Source: Ectothiorhodospiraceae bacterium (GTDB lineage Bacteria; Pseudomonadota; Gammaproteobacteria; XJ16; Halofilaceae). From it: a stretch of 53,104 nt of DNA. The stretch is from NCBI GenBank assembly GCA_007134775.1, contig SLKC01000172.1, positions 1-53,104 on the forward strand. Reading direction: 5' to 3'. The notes beneath the pieces are model-generated. The model had not been told where the DNA came from. It was given only the letters and a program-made list of their open reading frames with translations, and ran no database searches. The position numbers were made by a program, and so were the translations under genes. Of the stretch, positions 19,773 through 27,516 are shown one piece after another (the first letter of the stretch is position 1; every line of letters begins with the position of its first letter).

Positions 19773-20447
19773 TCACCAGGCCGGTCCGGCCAGTCGCTGC
19801 GTGAGGGCAGAGAGGCGGTTCGGGGTGCCGACATCATGCCACTCCCCCCGGTAGTGTTCGCCCGCGAGGCGCCCCGCAGCGGCGGCCGCTCGCAGCAGCG
19901 GCGCCAGCGGTGCCGTGACCGCGGGCTGGTCGGCGAACAGGGCCGGGCTGTAGACGCCGATGCCGGCAAAGGTCAGGCGGGGACCGCTGCCGCAGTCGAC
20001 GCGGTCGCCGCGGAGCGCGAAATCCCCCGTCGGGTTATGGGCCGGGTTGTCGACCAGCACCAGGTGGGCGAGGTCTCCGCCCTGGGGCGGGGCCAGGCGC
20101 TCTCGCGGATAGTCGGTCCAGATATCGCCGTTGATCACCGCGAAGGGTTCGGGCCCGAGCAACTCCAGCGCTCGCACGATGCCACCGGCCGTCTCCAGCG
20201 CCTCTTCGCCCTCGTCACTGAAGTGAATCCGCAGGCCGTGCGCACCGCCGTCGCCGACGGCGGCGCGGATCTGTCCGCTGAGCCAGGCGATGTTGATAAT
20301 GACTTCCCGGAAGCCCGCCTCGGCGAGCGCGCTGAGGTGCCAGTCGAGCAGGGTGCGGCCGCCGGCGCGCAGTAGCGGCTTCGGCGTCGCGTCGGTGAGC
20401 GGACGCAGGCGTTCGCCGCGCCCCGCCGCCAGGATCATCGCCCTCAT
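19773..20447 (-). CDS. murU: N-acetylmuramate alpha-1-phosphate uridylyltransferase
   Basis: This 224-residue nucleotidyltransferase starts MRAMILAAGRGERLRPLTDATPKPLL, the nucleotide-binding signature of sugar-1-phosphate nucleotidyltransferases, and has FAVINGDIWTDY and GEWHDVGTPNRL. MurU makes UDP-MurNAc from MurNAc-1-phosphate and UTP in the salvage route first described in Pseudomonas, which bypasses fosfomycin-sensitive MurA. Its start overlaps the amgK stop by 4 nt, and that pairing makes MurU much more likely than a hexose-1-phosphate enzyme. Confidence 0.92.
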   Translation of the reverse strand: MRAMILAAGRGERLRPLTDATPKPLLRAGGRTLLDWHLSALAEAGFREVIINIAWLSGQIRAAVGDGGAHGLRIHFSDEGEEALETAGGIVRALELLGPEPFAVINGDIWTDYPRERLAPPQGGDLAHLVLVDNPAHNPTGDFALRGDRVDCGSGPRLTFAGIGVYSPALFADQPAVTAPLAPLLRAAAAAGRLAGEHYRGEWHDVGTPNRLSALTQRLAGPAW

Positions 20448-21460
20448 CGGGACGCGCTCCCCACGGGCGCCGGCAAGTGGGCCAGCACGGCGCGCAGCGG
20501 CGCGAGTTCGGGCCAGTCCGCCGTCTCGCGTTCAAGGTAGCGCAGGAATCGGGGCACGTCGGCCAGGTAGCCGGTCTTGCCGTCGCGGTGGTAGAGGCGA
20601 GCGAAGATCCCGATGACCTTGAGATGCCGCTGCGCCGCGGTGAAGTCGACGGCGCGCTGCAGGTCGAGCGGCTGGCTGGGTATCGCTATCCCGGCCGCGA
20701 GGGCGCGCTCGCGGTAGGCGAACAGCCAACGCCGTTCGGTCTCCAGCGGCCAGGAGATGAAGGCGTCGCGCACCAGCGAGACCCAATCGTACGTGACCGG
20801 CCCGAGGACGGCGTCCTGGAAATCGATCACGCCGGGATTGGGTTCGGCGAGCATGAGGTTGCGCGGTGTGAAGTCGCGGTGGACCCAGACCGCGGGCTGC
20901 GCCTGCACGGCCGCGATGAGCGTGGTACAGGTATTCTCCCAGTCGGCCCACCAGTGGGGTGGCGGCTCATGGCGCAGGTGGCGGCGTACGTACCATTCGG
21001 TAAACAGATCGAGTTCGCCGCGCAGCAGGGTCTCGTCGTAGCGCGGGAGCTCGTCGGCCTGGGTCGCCGCCTGCAGTTGCACCAGCGCATCCAGGGCATC
21101 ATGGATCAGTGGCTCCGGGTCGCAGTCGGCAAGACGCTCCAGATAGGTCTCCGAGCCGAGGTCCTCGAGCAGCAGGTAGCCCTGCTCGACATCGCTGGCG
21201 CGGATCCGCGGGACATGCAGCCCGGCGCTGCGCAGCAGCCCGGCGATGCGGACAAACGGCGCCGGGTCCTCGCGCGTCGGCGGGGAATCCATCGCGATGG
21301 CGCTGCCGCCGTCGGGCAGCGTCATGCGGAAGTAGCGACGGAAACTGGCATCGGTGGAGGCCGGGATCAGCGAGGGCGGTACCCCACCACCGAGCTGTTC
21401 ATGCAGCCACGTACGCAACTGTGCGAGCCGTTCGTCGCCCGCGTCTGATCGATCGGCCAT
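20444..21460 (-). CDS. amgK: Anomeric MurNAc/GlcNAc kinase
   Basis: This 338-residue protein has the aminoglycoside-phosphotransferase fold: nucleotide-binding ASFRRYFRMTLPDGGSAIAMD, LLLEDLGSETYL, the catalytic loop WVHRDFTPRNLML and metal-binding GVIDFQDAVLGP. AmgK phosphorylates MurNAc at C1 and feeds MurU. The ATG at 21458-21460 is preferred; the longer frame to 22453 runs antisense to yfaZ and mazG. It is first in the amgK-murU-GCS2-deacylase run and diverges from yfaZ over 108 nt. Confidence 0.92.
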   Translation of the reverse strand: MADRSDAGDERLAQLRTWLHEQLGGGVPPSLIPASTDASFRRYFRMTLPDGGSAIAMDSPPTREDPAPFVRIAGLLRSAGLHVPRIRASDVEQGYLLLEDLGSETYLERLADCDPEPLIHDALDALVQLQAATQADELPRYDETLLRGELDLFTEWYVRRHLRHEPPPHWWADWENTCTTLIAAVQAQPAVWVHRDFTPRNLMLAEPNPGVIDFQDAVLGPVTYDWVSLVRDAFISWPLETERRWLFAYRERALAAGIAIPSQPLDLQRAVDFTAAQRHLKVIGIFARLYHRDGKTGYLADVPRFLRYLERETADWPELAPLRAVLAHLPAPVGSASR

Positions 21461-21568
21461 TGGTTGTGTACCTTTCTGCTTCACCCACAAAATATTGGGG
21501 TGTGCTTGATCGCCCCCGGGCCAGCCTCTACCATGCGCGGGAGCCCGCCGTGCGTGAGGATACCCCCG

Positions 21569-22129
21569 ATGAGGAAGGTCTGTCTGTTGCTGCTCGGGCT
21601 GTTGTTCAGTCCACCGAGCGTCGCCGTCGGGATCGACCTCAGCCTCAGCGACAAGACGGCCAACTTCCAGTTCCTCTTCGACTCCGCGAGTCTCGGCTAC
21701 GGCGGCGCCGATATCGGTGTGGGCGCGTTCTACAACGAGAACAACGACTGGATGACCAGCGGCAATCTGCTCGTGAGCAGCAACCCGCCTTCCGGCAACC
21801 CGTGGCAGTTCGGCGTCGGGGCGAAGGCGTACCATGCCGAGCTCGATATCGACGAATCTGCGAGCGCGATCGCGATTGGTGGCCTGGTACGCTACATCGT
21901 TCCGGCGGACACGCCGCTCGGTTTCGCGGTTGAGGGCTACACGGCGCCGAGCGTGACCAGTTTCAGCGACACCGAGCGTTTCCACGAAGTGATGGCGCGG
22001 TTCGAGGTCGAAGTGGTGCCCTCGACCCGCGGCTATATCGGTTACCGCTGGATGGAGACGCGTGTCGAAGATGTCGGCCGCTACCGCCTCGATGATGAAT
22101 TCCACGTCGGCATACGCTTGTTCTTCTAG
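21569..22129 (+). CDS. YfaZ-like outer-membrane beta-barrel protein
   Basis: This 186-residue protein has a cleavable signal (MRKVCLLLLGLLFSPPSVAVG), then alternating polar/hydrophobic strands with glycines and aromatics, and ends in Phe-Phe (GIRLFF), an outer-membrane barrel signature. Segments such as NFQFLFDSASLGYGGADIGVGAFYNENNDW resemble the YfaZ family of unknown function. GAGGA lies 9 nt before the ATG; the longer frame from 21464 would destroy the signal peptide. mazG begins 15 nt after it. Confidence 0.75.
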   Translation: MRKVCLLLLGLLFSPPSVAVGIDLSLSDKTANFQFLFDSASLGYGGADIGVGAFYNENNDWMTSGNLLVSSNPPSGNPWQFGVGAKAYHAELDIDESASAIAIGGLVRYIVPADTPLGFAVEGYTAPSVTSFSDTERFHEVMARFEVEVVPSTRGYIGYRWMETRVEDVGRYRLDDEFHVGIRLFF

Positions 22130-22144
22130 GGTGGCTCCAGTCCC

Positions 22145-22945
22145 ATGACGCACGATCCGCGCACCGCCATGGATCGGGTCCTCGCCATCATGTCGGCCCT
22201 GCGCGATCCCGAGCATGGTTGTCCCTGGGATATCGCCCAGGATTTCCATTCGATCGCCCCGCATACGATCGAGGAGGCGTACGAGGTGGCCGATGCCATC
22301 GAGACCGGCGATCGCGGCGCGCTGCGCGATGAGCTGGGCGACTTGCTGCTGCAGGTGGTTTATCACGCCCGCATGGCCGAGGAGGAGGGCAGCTTCACCT
22401 TCGCCGAGGTCGCCGAGCAGCTCGCGGACAAGCTGGTGCGCCGTCACCCCCATGTCTTCGGGGACACCGCGACCACCACCGCTGACGAGCGCGAGCAGAT
22501 CTGGGAGCGCGAGAAGGCCGCTGAGCGCGCCCGCAAGGGAAGCGCGGATACCAGCGCCCTGGCCGGCGTGACGCGTGGACTGCCGGCACTGACGCGTGCG
22601 GTCAAGCTACAGCGCCGTGCCGCGCGTGTCGGCTTTGACTGGCCCGATGCCACCGGTCCGCGAGCCAAGATCGACGAGGAGCTGGGCGAGCTTGACGCGG
22701 TCGGCGAGGATGACCCCGCAGCGTGCGAAGCCGAGATCGGCGATGTGCTGTTCTCCGTGGCCAATCTGGCCCGCCACCTCAACATCGACCCCGAGGCGGC
22801 ACTGCGCCGCGCGGGGAACCGGTTCGAGGCGCGCTTCCGGGCGCTGGAGGGGAGGGCGCGGGCGTGCGGGGAGGCACCTGCCGATCTCGATCTCGAGCGG
22901 CTCGAGACCCACTGGCAGGCCGTGAAGCACGACGCGGGCGAGTGA
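22145..22945 (+). CDS. mazG: Nucleoside triphosphate pyrophosphohydrolase MazG
   Basis: This 266-residue two-domain MazG hydrolyses NTPs/dNTPs to monophosphate and pyrophosphate. The N-terminal domain shows the metal-binding helix pattern with CPWDIAQDFHSIAPHTIEEAYEVADAI split over residues 24-50 (EExxE at 43-47) and ELGDLLLQVVYHARMAEE. The C-terminal domain repeats it (KIDEELGELDAVGE, EIGDVLFSVANLARHL). The length is typical. It is transcribed with yfaZ (15-nt gap) and may be in the same unit as the membrane protein that follows. Confidence 0.94.
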   Translation: MTHDPRTAMDRVLAIMSALRDPEHGCPWDIAQDFHSIAPHTIEEAYEVADAIETGDRGALRDELGDLLLQVVYHARMAEEEGSFTFAEVAEQLADKLVRRHPHVFGDTATTTADEREQIWEREKAAERARKGSADTSALAGVTRGLPALTRAVKLQRRAARVGFDWPDATGPRAKIDEELGELDAVGEDDPAACEAEIGDVLFSVANLARHLNIDPEAALRRAGNRFEARFRALEGRARACGEAPADLDLERLETHWQAVKHDAGE

Positions 22946-23017
22946 GCGCGAGCGCTGCGGCTTTCGCGCGGGGTCGCGCCCCGGTACCGTATTGAACCCC
23001 CGGACCGGATCGTCGCT

Positions 23018-23788
23018 GTGATGCAGTTCGCTGGCCCCCACTCAGCCCTTGCGCGCGGCCTGCGCGGGCTCCGCTGGTGCGTGCTGATCGTTTGCCTCGG
23101 GATCGCATCGCTGTTTGCCGGGTGGCACGCGCTGGCAGCGGGCAACTTCGGCTACGCGCTCTGGTACGACCTGCTCGACATCGAGCAGACCATCGCCACC
23201 TACGGTCCGGTCAACGAGATCCGTCCCGGTTTCGAGGAGACGGAACGCGCCGAGCGCGAGCGCCTGTTCGCCGCGATCGTCGATGCCATCCACGACGATG
23301 GCGACGGGCTGGGCACACTCGTTTATCACGATCCCGCGGGCGAGCCGCTCGGGCACTTGCTCACCGACGACGAGATTGTCCATCTCGAGGATGTCGCCCA
23401 CCTGATCAACACCTTTACGCTCGTCAACTGGGTCGCGGTCGCCGCTTGCCTGCTCCTCGCGGGCGCTGCGCTGTTGCGGGGTGAGCCACCACCGAGCGGC
23501 AAGCGTGTCGCGGTGACCATGGCGGGGATCCTCTTCGGCGGCGGCGCGATCGTGTGGCTCGCCGGGCCGGTGCGGGTCTTCTACTGGTTGCACGAAGTCC
23601 TCTTCCCGCCCGAGCACGAGTGGTTTTTCTATTACGAGGAGTCGCTGATGGCGCAGATGATGCAGGCGCCGAACCTGTTCGGACCGATCGCGGTCAGCTG
23701 GGTCGGATTCGCGCTCGCCATCGGCTTCGCCCTCTGGGTCGCGTTCACCGGACTGTTGCGCCGGCGGGTGGCCCACGCGCGGTCGTGA
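23018..23788 (+). CDS. DUF1461 (TIGR01906-like) integral membrane protein, possible Lit-type lipoprotein acyltransferase relative
   Basis: This 256-residue protein has about four membrane segments (20-40, 133-153, 166-190, 221-246) and a polar extracytoplasmic loop at 45-130. LTDDEIVHLEDVAHLIN (His122) and YWLHEVLFPPEHEWFFYYEESLM (His192) match my memory of DUF1461/TIGR01906. That family includes Lit, the lipoprotein intramolecular transacylase of some Firmicutes, which depends on two conserved histidines. A similar role here is inference: gammaproteobacteria normally use Lnt, so the substrate may differ. It follows mazG by 72 nt. Confidence 0.6.
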   Translation: MMQFAGPHSALARGLRGLRWCVLIVCLGIASLFAGWHALAAGNFGYALWYDLLDIEQTIATYGPVNEIRPGFEETERAERERLFAAIVDAIHDDGDGLGTLVYHDPAGEPLGHLLTDDEIVHLEDVAHLINTFTLVNWVAVAACLLLAGAALLRGEPPPSGKRVAVTMAGILFGGGAIVWLAGPVRVFYWLHEVLFPPEHEWFFYYEESLMAQMMQAPNLFGPIAVSWVGFALAIGFALWVAFTGLLRRRVAHARS

Positions 23789-23896
23789 CGCCCCTGACGT
23801 CGCCGGAGAAGACCGGGTATTGGCTCACACCGGCTTTGGCGTCGCGGCCGTTTTGCGCGATGCTGGGCTGAATGATGAGAGCGACAGGGGATGGTG

Positions 23897-24388
23897 ATGA
23901 AGGAGCTACTGATCATCCGGCACGCGAAGTCGAGCTGGGACGAACCCGTCCAGGGCGATCACGAGCGCCCACTCAACCCGCGCGGTCGCCAGGCCGCACC
24001 GGAGATGGGGCGTCGGTTGGCGGCACGCGGCCTCATACCGGAGCGACTGGTGAGTTCCGATGCGCGGCGCGCCCGCGAGACCGCTGAGCGGATGGCGCAG
24101 GCGATGGGGCTGGACGACGAGCACGTCATCCTCGAGCCGCGCCTCTACGCCGCCGAAGCCGATGATTGCCTGCAGATCATCCGCGAACTGCCGGACGAGC
24201 ACGCGCGGCTCGCGATCGTGGGCCACAATCCAACGCTGCACGAACTCGCGGACTACCTGGTGGGTCTGGCCGTGACCAAGTTTCCGACCGCGGCCGTGGT
24301 CCACGCCCGTTTCGACGTCGATCGCTGGGCCGAGGTCGGCCCCGATACCGGCGAGTGCCTGGACTTCGACTACCCGAAGCGCAAATAA
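23897..24388 (+). CDS. sixA: SixA-like phosphohistidine phosphatase
   Basis: This 163-residue histidine-phosphatase-superfamily protein starts MKELLIIRHAKSSW, with the catalytic Arg8-His9, then LVSSDARRARETAERMA, and the second catalytic histidine in AIVGHNPTLHELADYL. SixA dephosphorylates phosphohistidine on HPt domains or on nitrogen-PTS proteins. I chose the second ATG (23897), which has AGGGGA 6 nt upstream; the ATG at 23891 would sit on that site. ptsP of the nitrogen PTS lies about 18 kb away. The region after the stop has only a weak hairpin followed by five Ts. Confidence 0.88.
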   Translation: MKELLIIRHAKSSWDEPVQGDHERPLNPRGRQAAPEMGRRLAARGLIPERLVSSDARRARETAERMAQAMGLDDEHVILEPRLYAAEADDCLQIIRELPDEHARLAIVGHNPTLHELADYLVGLAVTKFPTAAVVHARFDVDRWAEVGPDTGECLDFDYPKRK

Positions 24389-24428
24389 CCCGCCGACACG
24401 CGGAAGTGACTCCGACTCCTTTTTGGCG

Positions 24429-24887
24429 TCAAGCCGCCGGTGGTCGCCCCGTCGTGTCCTGCACGAGCTGGCGGACCCCGTCGAGGTAGCGCGTCTCGTC
24501 AGGCTGCATGCCGGTGCGCTGGGCATGCCACAGCGCCGCACCGAGCGGCTCCATCAGTTGGTGCTCGGCCTCGTGGCGGTCGCCGGTGAAGGCAGCCAAC
24601 TGCTCGGTCAGCGCCTGCATCCCCGGAGGGCGGTCGCTCCCGGCCTGCTCGCGTAGGGCGATATGCATGCCCATGTGCAGGAAGGGGTTGGTCTGCCCGT
24701 CCTCGGGGGTGTAATCGTGGTCAACGACCTCTTCCGGGCCCGACTCCAGTAACGGATGGTACTCCGGGTGCTCGGCGATGACGCCGGCGACGAGCTGCTC
24801 CATCGCCTCGAGCTGGGTGCCCGCCCGTGCCTTCTGCCAGGTGTCGATGAAGTAGCGGCGCAGGCTTTCGCGATCGTTACCGAACAT
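24429..24887 (-). CDS. DUF1841 family protein
   Basis: This 152-residue soluble protein begins MFGNDRESLRRYFIDTWQKARAG and contains HPEYHPLLESG, TPEDGQTNPFLHMGMHIALREQ and HEAEHQLMEPLGAALWHAQRTG. These match the DUF1841 family, known from beta- and gammaproteobacteria, of unknown function. The several His/Glu pairs (HxxxHxxxRE, HEAEH) could bind metal, but this is inference. It lies 11 nt downstream of nth on the same strand, last in the RnfB-like-nth-DUF1841 run. Confidence 0.85.
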   Translation of the reverse strand: MFGNDRESLRRYFIDTWQKARAGTQLEAMEQLVAGVIAEHPEYHPLLESGPEEVVDHDYTPEDGQTNPFLHMGMHIALREQAGSDRPPGMQALTEQLAAFTGDRHEAEHQLMEPLGAALWHAQRTGMQPDETRYLDGVRQLVQDTTGRPPAA

Positions 24888-24898
24888 CGTCTCAGGCC

Positions 24899-25534
24899 TC
24901 AGGTGTTGGTCTTGTGCGGATATTCGCACAGATCGGCGATCCGGCAGGAATCGCATTGCGGCCGCCGCGCCAGGCAGGTATAGCGGCCGTGGAGAATGAG
25001 CCAGTGGTGGGCGTGGCGCAGGTACGGCTGCGGGATCACCGCGAGCAGGCCGTCCTCGACTGCGCGCACGTTCTTGCCCGGCGCCATCCCGGTGCGGTTG
25101 GCCACACGAAAGATGTGGGTGTCGACCGCAATCGTGGGCTCGCCGAAGGCCGTGTTGAGGATGACGTTCGCCGTCTTGCGACCCACACCGGGCAGGGCCT
25201 CCAACGCCCGGCGCGTGCGCGGGACCTCGCCGCCATGCTGCTCGACCAGGATGCGGCAGGTCGCGATGACGTTCTTTGCCTTGGTGTTGTACAGCCCCAG
25301 CGTGCGGATGCACTCCGCCACCTCCTCCTCGCCGAGCGCGAGCATCTGCTCGGGGGTGCGCGCCTGCGGGAAGAGCCGCGCCGTCGCCTTGTTGACGCCG
25401 ACATCGGTCGACTGCGCCGAGAGCACGACCGCGATGAGCAGCTCGAACGGGCTGGAGTATTCGAGCTCCGTGGTCGGCTCGGGATCGACCTCGGCGAGCC
25501 GGCGCATGATTTCGCCACAGGTCTCCGGCGTCAT
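24899..25534 (-). CDS. nth: Endonuclease III
   Basis: This 211-residue DNA glycosylase/AP lyase removes oxidised pyrimidines in base excision repair. It shows [14 protein letters not shown], the helix-hairpin-helix [13 protein letters not shown] with the catalytic lysine, the catalytic aspartate in AVDTHIFRV, and the [4Fe-4S] ligands in [17 protein letters not shown] (Cys-x6-Cys-x2-Cys-x5-Cys). The start overlaps the stop of the RnfB-like gene by 4 nt. An nth-rnf association is common in gammaproteobacteria, where nth often closes the rnf/rsx operon. Confidence 0.97.
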   Translation of the reverse strand: MTPETCGEIMRRLAEVDPEPTTELEYSSPFELLIAVVLSAQSTDVGVNKATARLFPQARTPEQMLALGEEEVAECIRTLGLYNTKAKNVIATCRILVEQHGGEVPRTRRALEALPGVGRKTANVILNTAFGEPTIAVDTHIFRVANRTGMAPGKNVRAVEDGLLAVIPQPYLRHAHHWLILHGRYTCLARRPQCDSCRIADLCEYPHKTNT

Positions 25535-26187
25535 GACGACGAACCCTCGCGGGCCCGCCGCCGGCGTTCGCGGGCACGTTCGACCGCGGCGGCGATCTCG
25601 GCTTGTCGCGCATCCTTCTGCGGGGTGCCGTCATTGGCGCCAGCTTCCAGTCGCTGGCGCTTGGCCTCGCGGCGGGCCTGGCGCTCGCGCTTTTTGCGCA
25701 CGAGGCGGTCGTTGCGCGCCTCATAGCGGGCGCGGAACTGCGCCGCGCGCTCGCGCAGCGGCGTCGGGTCCGGGTTCGGCGTCAGATCGATGCAGTCCAC
25801 GGGACAGGGCGGGATGCACAGCCCGCAGCCGGTGCACTCAGCGGCAATCACGGTGTGCATGTACTTCGGCGCCCCGACGATGGCGTCGACCGGGCAGGCC
25901 TGGATGCACTTCACGCAACCGATGCACAGCGACTCATCGATGACCGCCACCTGCGGCTGGGTTACCGGTTCGCCGCATTCGGGCGCGATCGGGATGACCT
26001 CGCGGCCGAGCAATCGCGCCAGTGCCGCCACGCCCTCGTCGCCCCCCGGCGGACAGCGGTTGATGTTCGCCTCGCCGCGAGCGATGGCCTCGGCATAGGG
26101 CCGACAGCCGTCATAGCCGCACAGCGTGCACTGCGTCTGCGGCAGCTCGGCGTCGATCTGGTCGGCAAGTCGCTTGGTGGTACTCAA
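25531..26187 (-). CDS. Soluble RnfB/RsxB-like iron-sulfur protein without membrane anchor
   Basis: This 218-residue protein starts [35 protein letters not shown] split as a DUF-type [4Fe-4S] motif (CxxCxxxxC plus the Cys in INRCPPGG), then two ferredoxin motifs ([12 protein letters not shown] and [12 protein letters not shown]). This is the RnfB cluster order, but the hydrophobic N-terminal anchor of true RnfB/RsxB is missing. The last ~75 residues are extremely Arg/Lys/Glu-rich and helical. No rnfA, C, D, G or E gene is adjacent. Electron transfer is certain as a class; the partner is unknown. Its stop overlaps the nth start by 4 nt. Confidence 0.8.
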   Translation of the reverse strand: MSTTKRLADQIDAELPQTQCTLCGYDGCRPYAEAIARGEANINRCPPGGDEGVAALARLLGREVIPIAPECGEPVTQPQVAVIDESLCIGCVKCIQACPVDAIVGAPKYMHTVIAAECTGCGLCIPPCPVDCIDLTPNPDPTPLRERAAQFRARYEARNDRLVRKKRERQARREAKRQRLEAGANDGTPQKDARQAEIAAAVERARERRRRAREGSSS

Positions 26188-26227
26188 GGGTTCGCGGGTC
26201 GCTGCGGGTCGGTAGCGGAGTATGCGG

Positions 26228-26252
26228 GCCCTGCCGGTATGCCGGCAAGGGC
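26228..26252. repeat. REP-like imperfect inverted repeat
   Basis: TGCCGG (26232-26237) and CCGGCA (26242-26247) pair around a TATG loop. The stem extends with GCCC/GGGC after one bulged A. It lies between the RnfB-like gene and the porin Pho boxes, with no T-run. It may be a REP-type unit or an mRNA-protecting hairpin. Confidence 0.35.
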
Positions 26253-26265
26253 GGGCATCAGAACA

Positions 26266-26321
26266 CCTTCACGCAATCGTCACGCCTCTGCCACGGCCGT
26301 TTCATTTCGTGCGAGCACAGT
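26266..26321 (+). promoter_or_regulatory. Tandem PhoB-box array and -10 upstream of the porin
   Basis: Four 7-nt units spaced every 11 bp are visible: CCTTCAC (26266), TCGTCAC (26277), CTGCCAC (26288) and GTTTCAT (26299). They resemble the PhoB half-site CTGTCAY. A -10-like CACAGT lies at 26316-26321, 10 nt after the last unit, the spacing of PhoB-activated promoters that lack a -35. The pstS array has the same layout. Binding by PhoB is inferred. Confidence 0.65.
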
Positions 26322-26369
26322 CTCGCGTGTCGTGTTCACTGTTCTTCCACACGCAGGGGTAGCAACACA

Positions 26370-27404
26370 ATGAGAGTACTTGCGAAGCATTCCGTCCTTT
26401 CCACGGCGCTGATCGGGGCCCTGGCCGCCACCTCGGGTGTGGCCAGCGCCGATGTTTCGATCTATGGCCGTGCACACATCTCGGTCGATCATCTCGACAA
26501 TGGTGTGGACAGCGCCAACAATCTGTCGAGCAACTCCAGCCGCATCGGCTTCAGGGCGTCGACGGATGTGCTCGATAACCTCACAGCGATGGCGCAGATC
26601 GAGCAACAGGTCAACTTCGACACCAATGGCACGAGCTTCGCCACGCGAGATACCTTTGCCGGTGTCGAGGGTGACTTCGGCATGATCCGCGCGGGCAAGT
26701 TCGATACGCCGCTCAAGCGCGTGCGCTCGGCCGTGGATCTCTTCGGCGACCAGGTCGGTGATGCGCGCAACATGGTGCGCAGTCGCACCGGCGCGCCGGG
26801 TGCGTCCAGCCTCGACGAACGCTATCCGAACAGCCTCCACTACCAGTCGCCGCGGTTCGGTCCGGTCGAACTGAACCTGCAGTACGCGACGAATACCACG
26901 GGCTCCAGCGCGGATCTGGAGGATGACGAGGACGGGCTGAGCGCGTCCGCGATCTTCCGCCAGGATGATCTCTATCTCGTGCTCGCGCATGAGACCAAGG
27001 GTGAGGACGTCGGCGACCGCTCGGCCACGCGCCTGGGTGCCTACTACGATCTGGCTGCTCTGCGTCTGACGGGTTTCTACCAGGCGGTGAGTGAGGATGG
27101 GGATGGTTTCGAGGATAACGATGCCTTCGGTGCTGGTGCCCGCTACCGCATCGGCAAGAATGACCTCAAGGCGCAGTACTATGCCTTCAGTTCCGATGCC
27201 GATGATGCCGATGCCAGTATGATCGCCGTCGGCGTGGATCATCACATATCGAGTGACCTGCGCTTCTACGCCGTCTACGGCCAGACCAGCAACGATGATA
27301 ACGCCGCCTTCGTGCCCTATCGCGAGGCGCGCTCGGCCGGCACGCCGCGCGTCGCAGGTGAGGATGCGAGTGCCCTCTCGATCGGCATGCGCTACGACTT
27401 CTAG
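26370..27404 (+). CDS. Gram-negative general-type porin, probably PhoB-induced
   Basis: This 344-residue protein has a signal peptide (VLSTALIGALAATSGVASA) and then DVSIYGRAHISVDHLD, SSRIGFRASTDVLDNL, FAGVEGDFGMIRAGKFDTPLK and a C-terminal SIGMRYDF ending in Phe. This is the standard OmpC/Porin_4 layout of a 16-strand trimeric barrel. The protein is rich in Asp, as in halophilic envelope proteins. The 11-bp-periodic Pho-box array upstream (26266-26305) suggests induction by phosphate starvation, functionally like PhoE or OprP; sequence alone does not show anion selectivity. A strong terminator follows. Confidence 0.9.
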   Translation: MRVLAKHSVLSTALIGALAATSGVASADVSIYGRAHISVDHLDNGVDSANNLSSNSSRIGFRASTDVLDNLTAMAQIEQQVNFDTNGTSFATRDTFAGVEGDFGMIRAGKFDTPLKRVRSAVDLFGDQVGDARNMVRSRTGAPGASSLDERYPNSLHYQSPRFGPVELNLQYATNTTGSSADLEDDEDGLSASAIFRQDDLYLVLAHETKGEDVGDRSATRLGAYYDLAALRLTGFYQAVSEDGDGFEDNDAFGAGARYRIGKNDLKAQYYAFSSDADDADASMIAVGVDHHISSDLRFYAVYGQTSNDDNAAFVPYREARSAGTPRVAGEDASALSIGMRYDF

Positions 27405-27448
27405 AGCGCGCGCGGTATTTGCGCCGATGGACTTCAGGTGAGGAATTT

Positions 27449-27485
27449 GCGGGACCGGGGAACTCAACGGTCCCGCTTCTTTATT
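27449..27485 (+). terminator. Intrinsic terminator of the porin gene
   Basis: GCGGGACC (27449-27456) and GGTCCCGC (27469-27476) form a perfect 8-bp stem around a 12-nt loop, followed by TTCTTTATT. It starts 45 nt after the porin stop and just before the 3' end of convergent metG. Confidence 0.88.
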
Positions 27486-27516
27486 GCATCAGCGGCACTG
27501 GGCGCCGTCGTATTCC

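Noticed and set aside
21461-22453. Extended AmgK frame upstream of 21460
   Set aside because: It is antisense to yfaZ and the start of mazG; the kinase domain begins normally at the ATG at 21460.
24389-24428. Terminator after sixA
   Set aside because: There is a CGGA/TCCG 4-bp stem and a run of five T, but the stem is too short to support a confident call.
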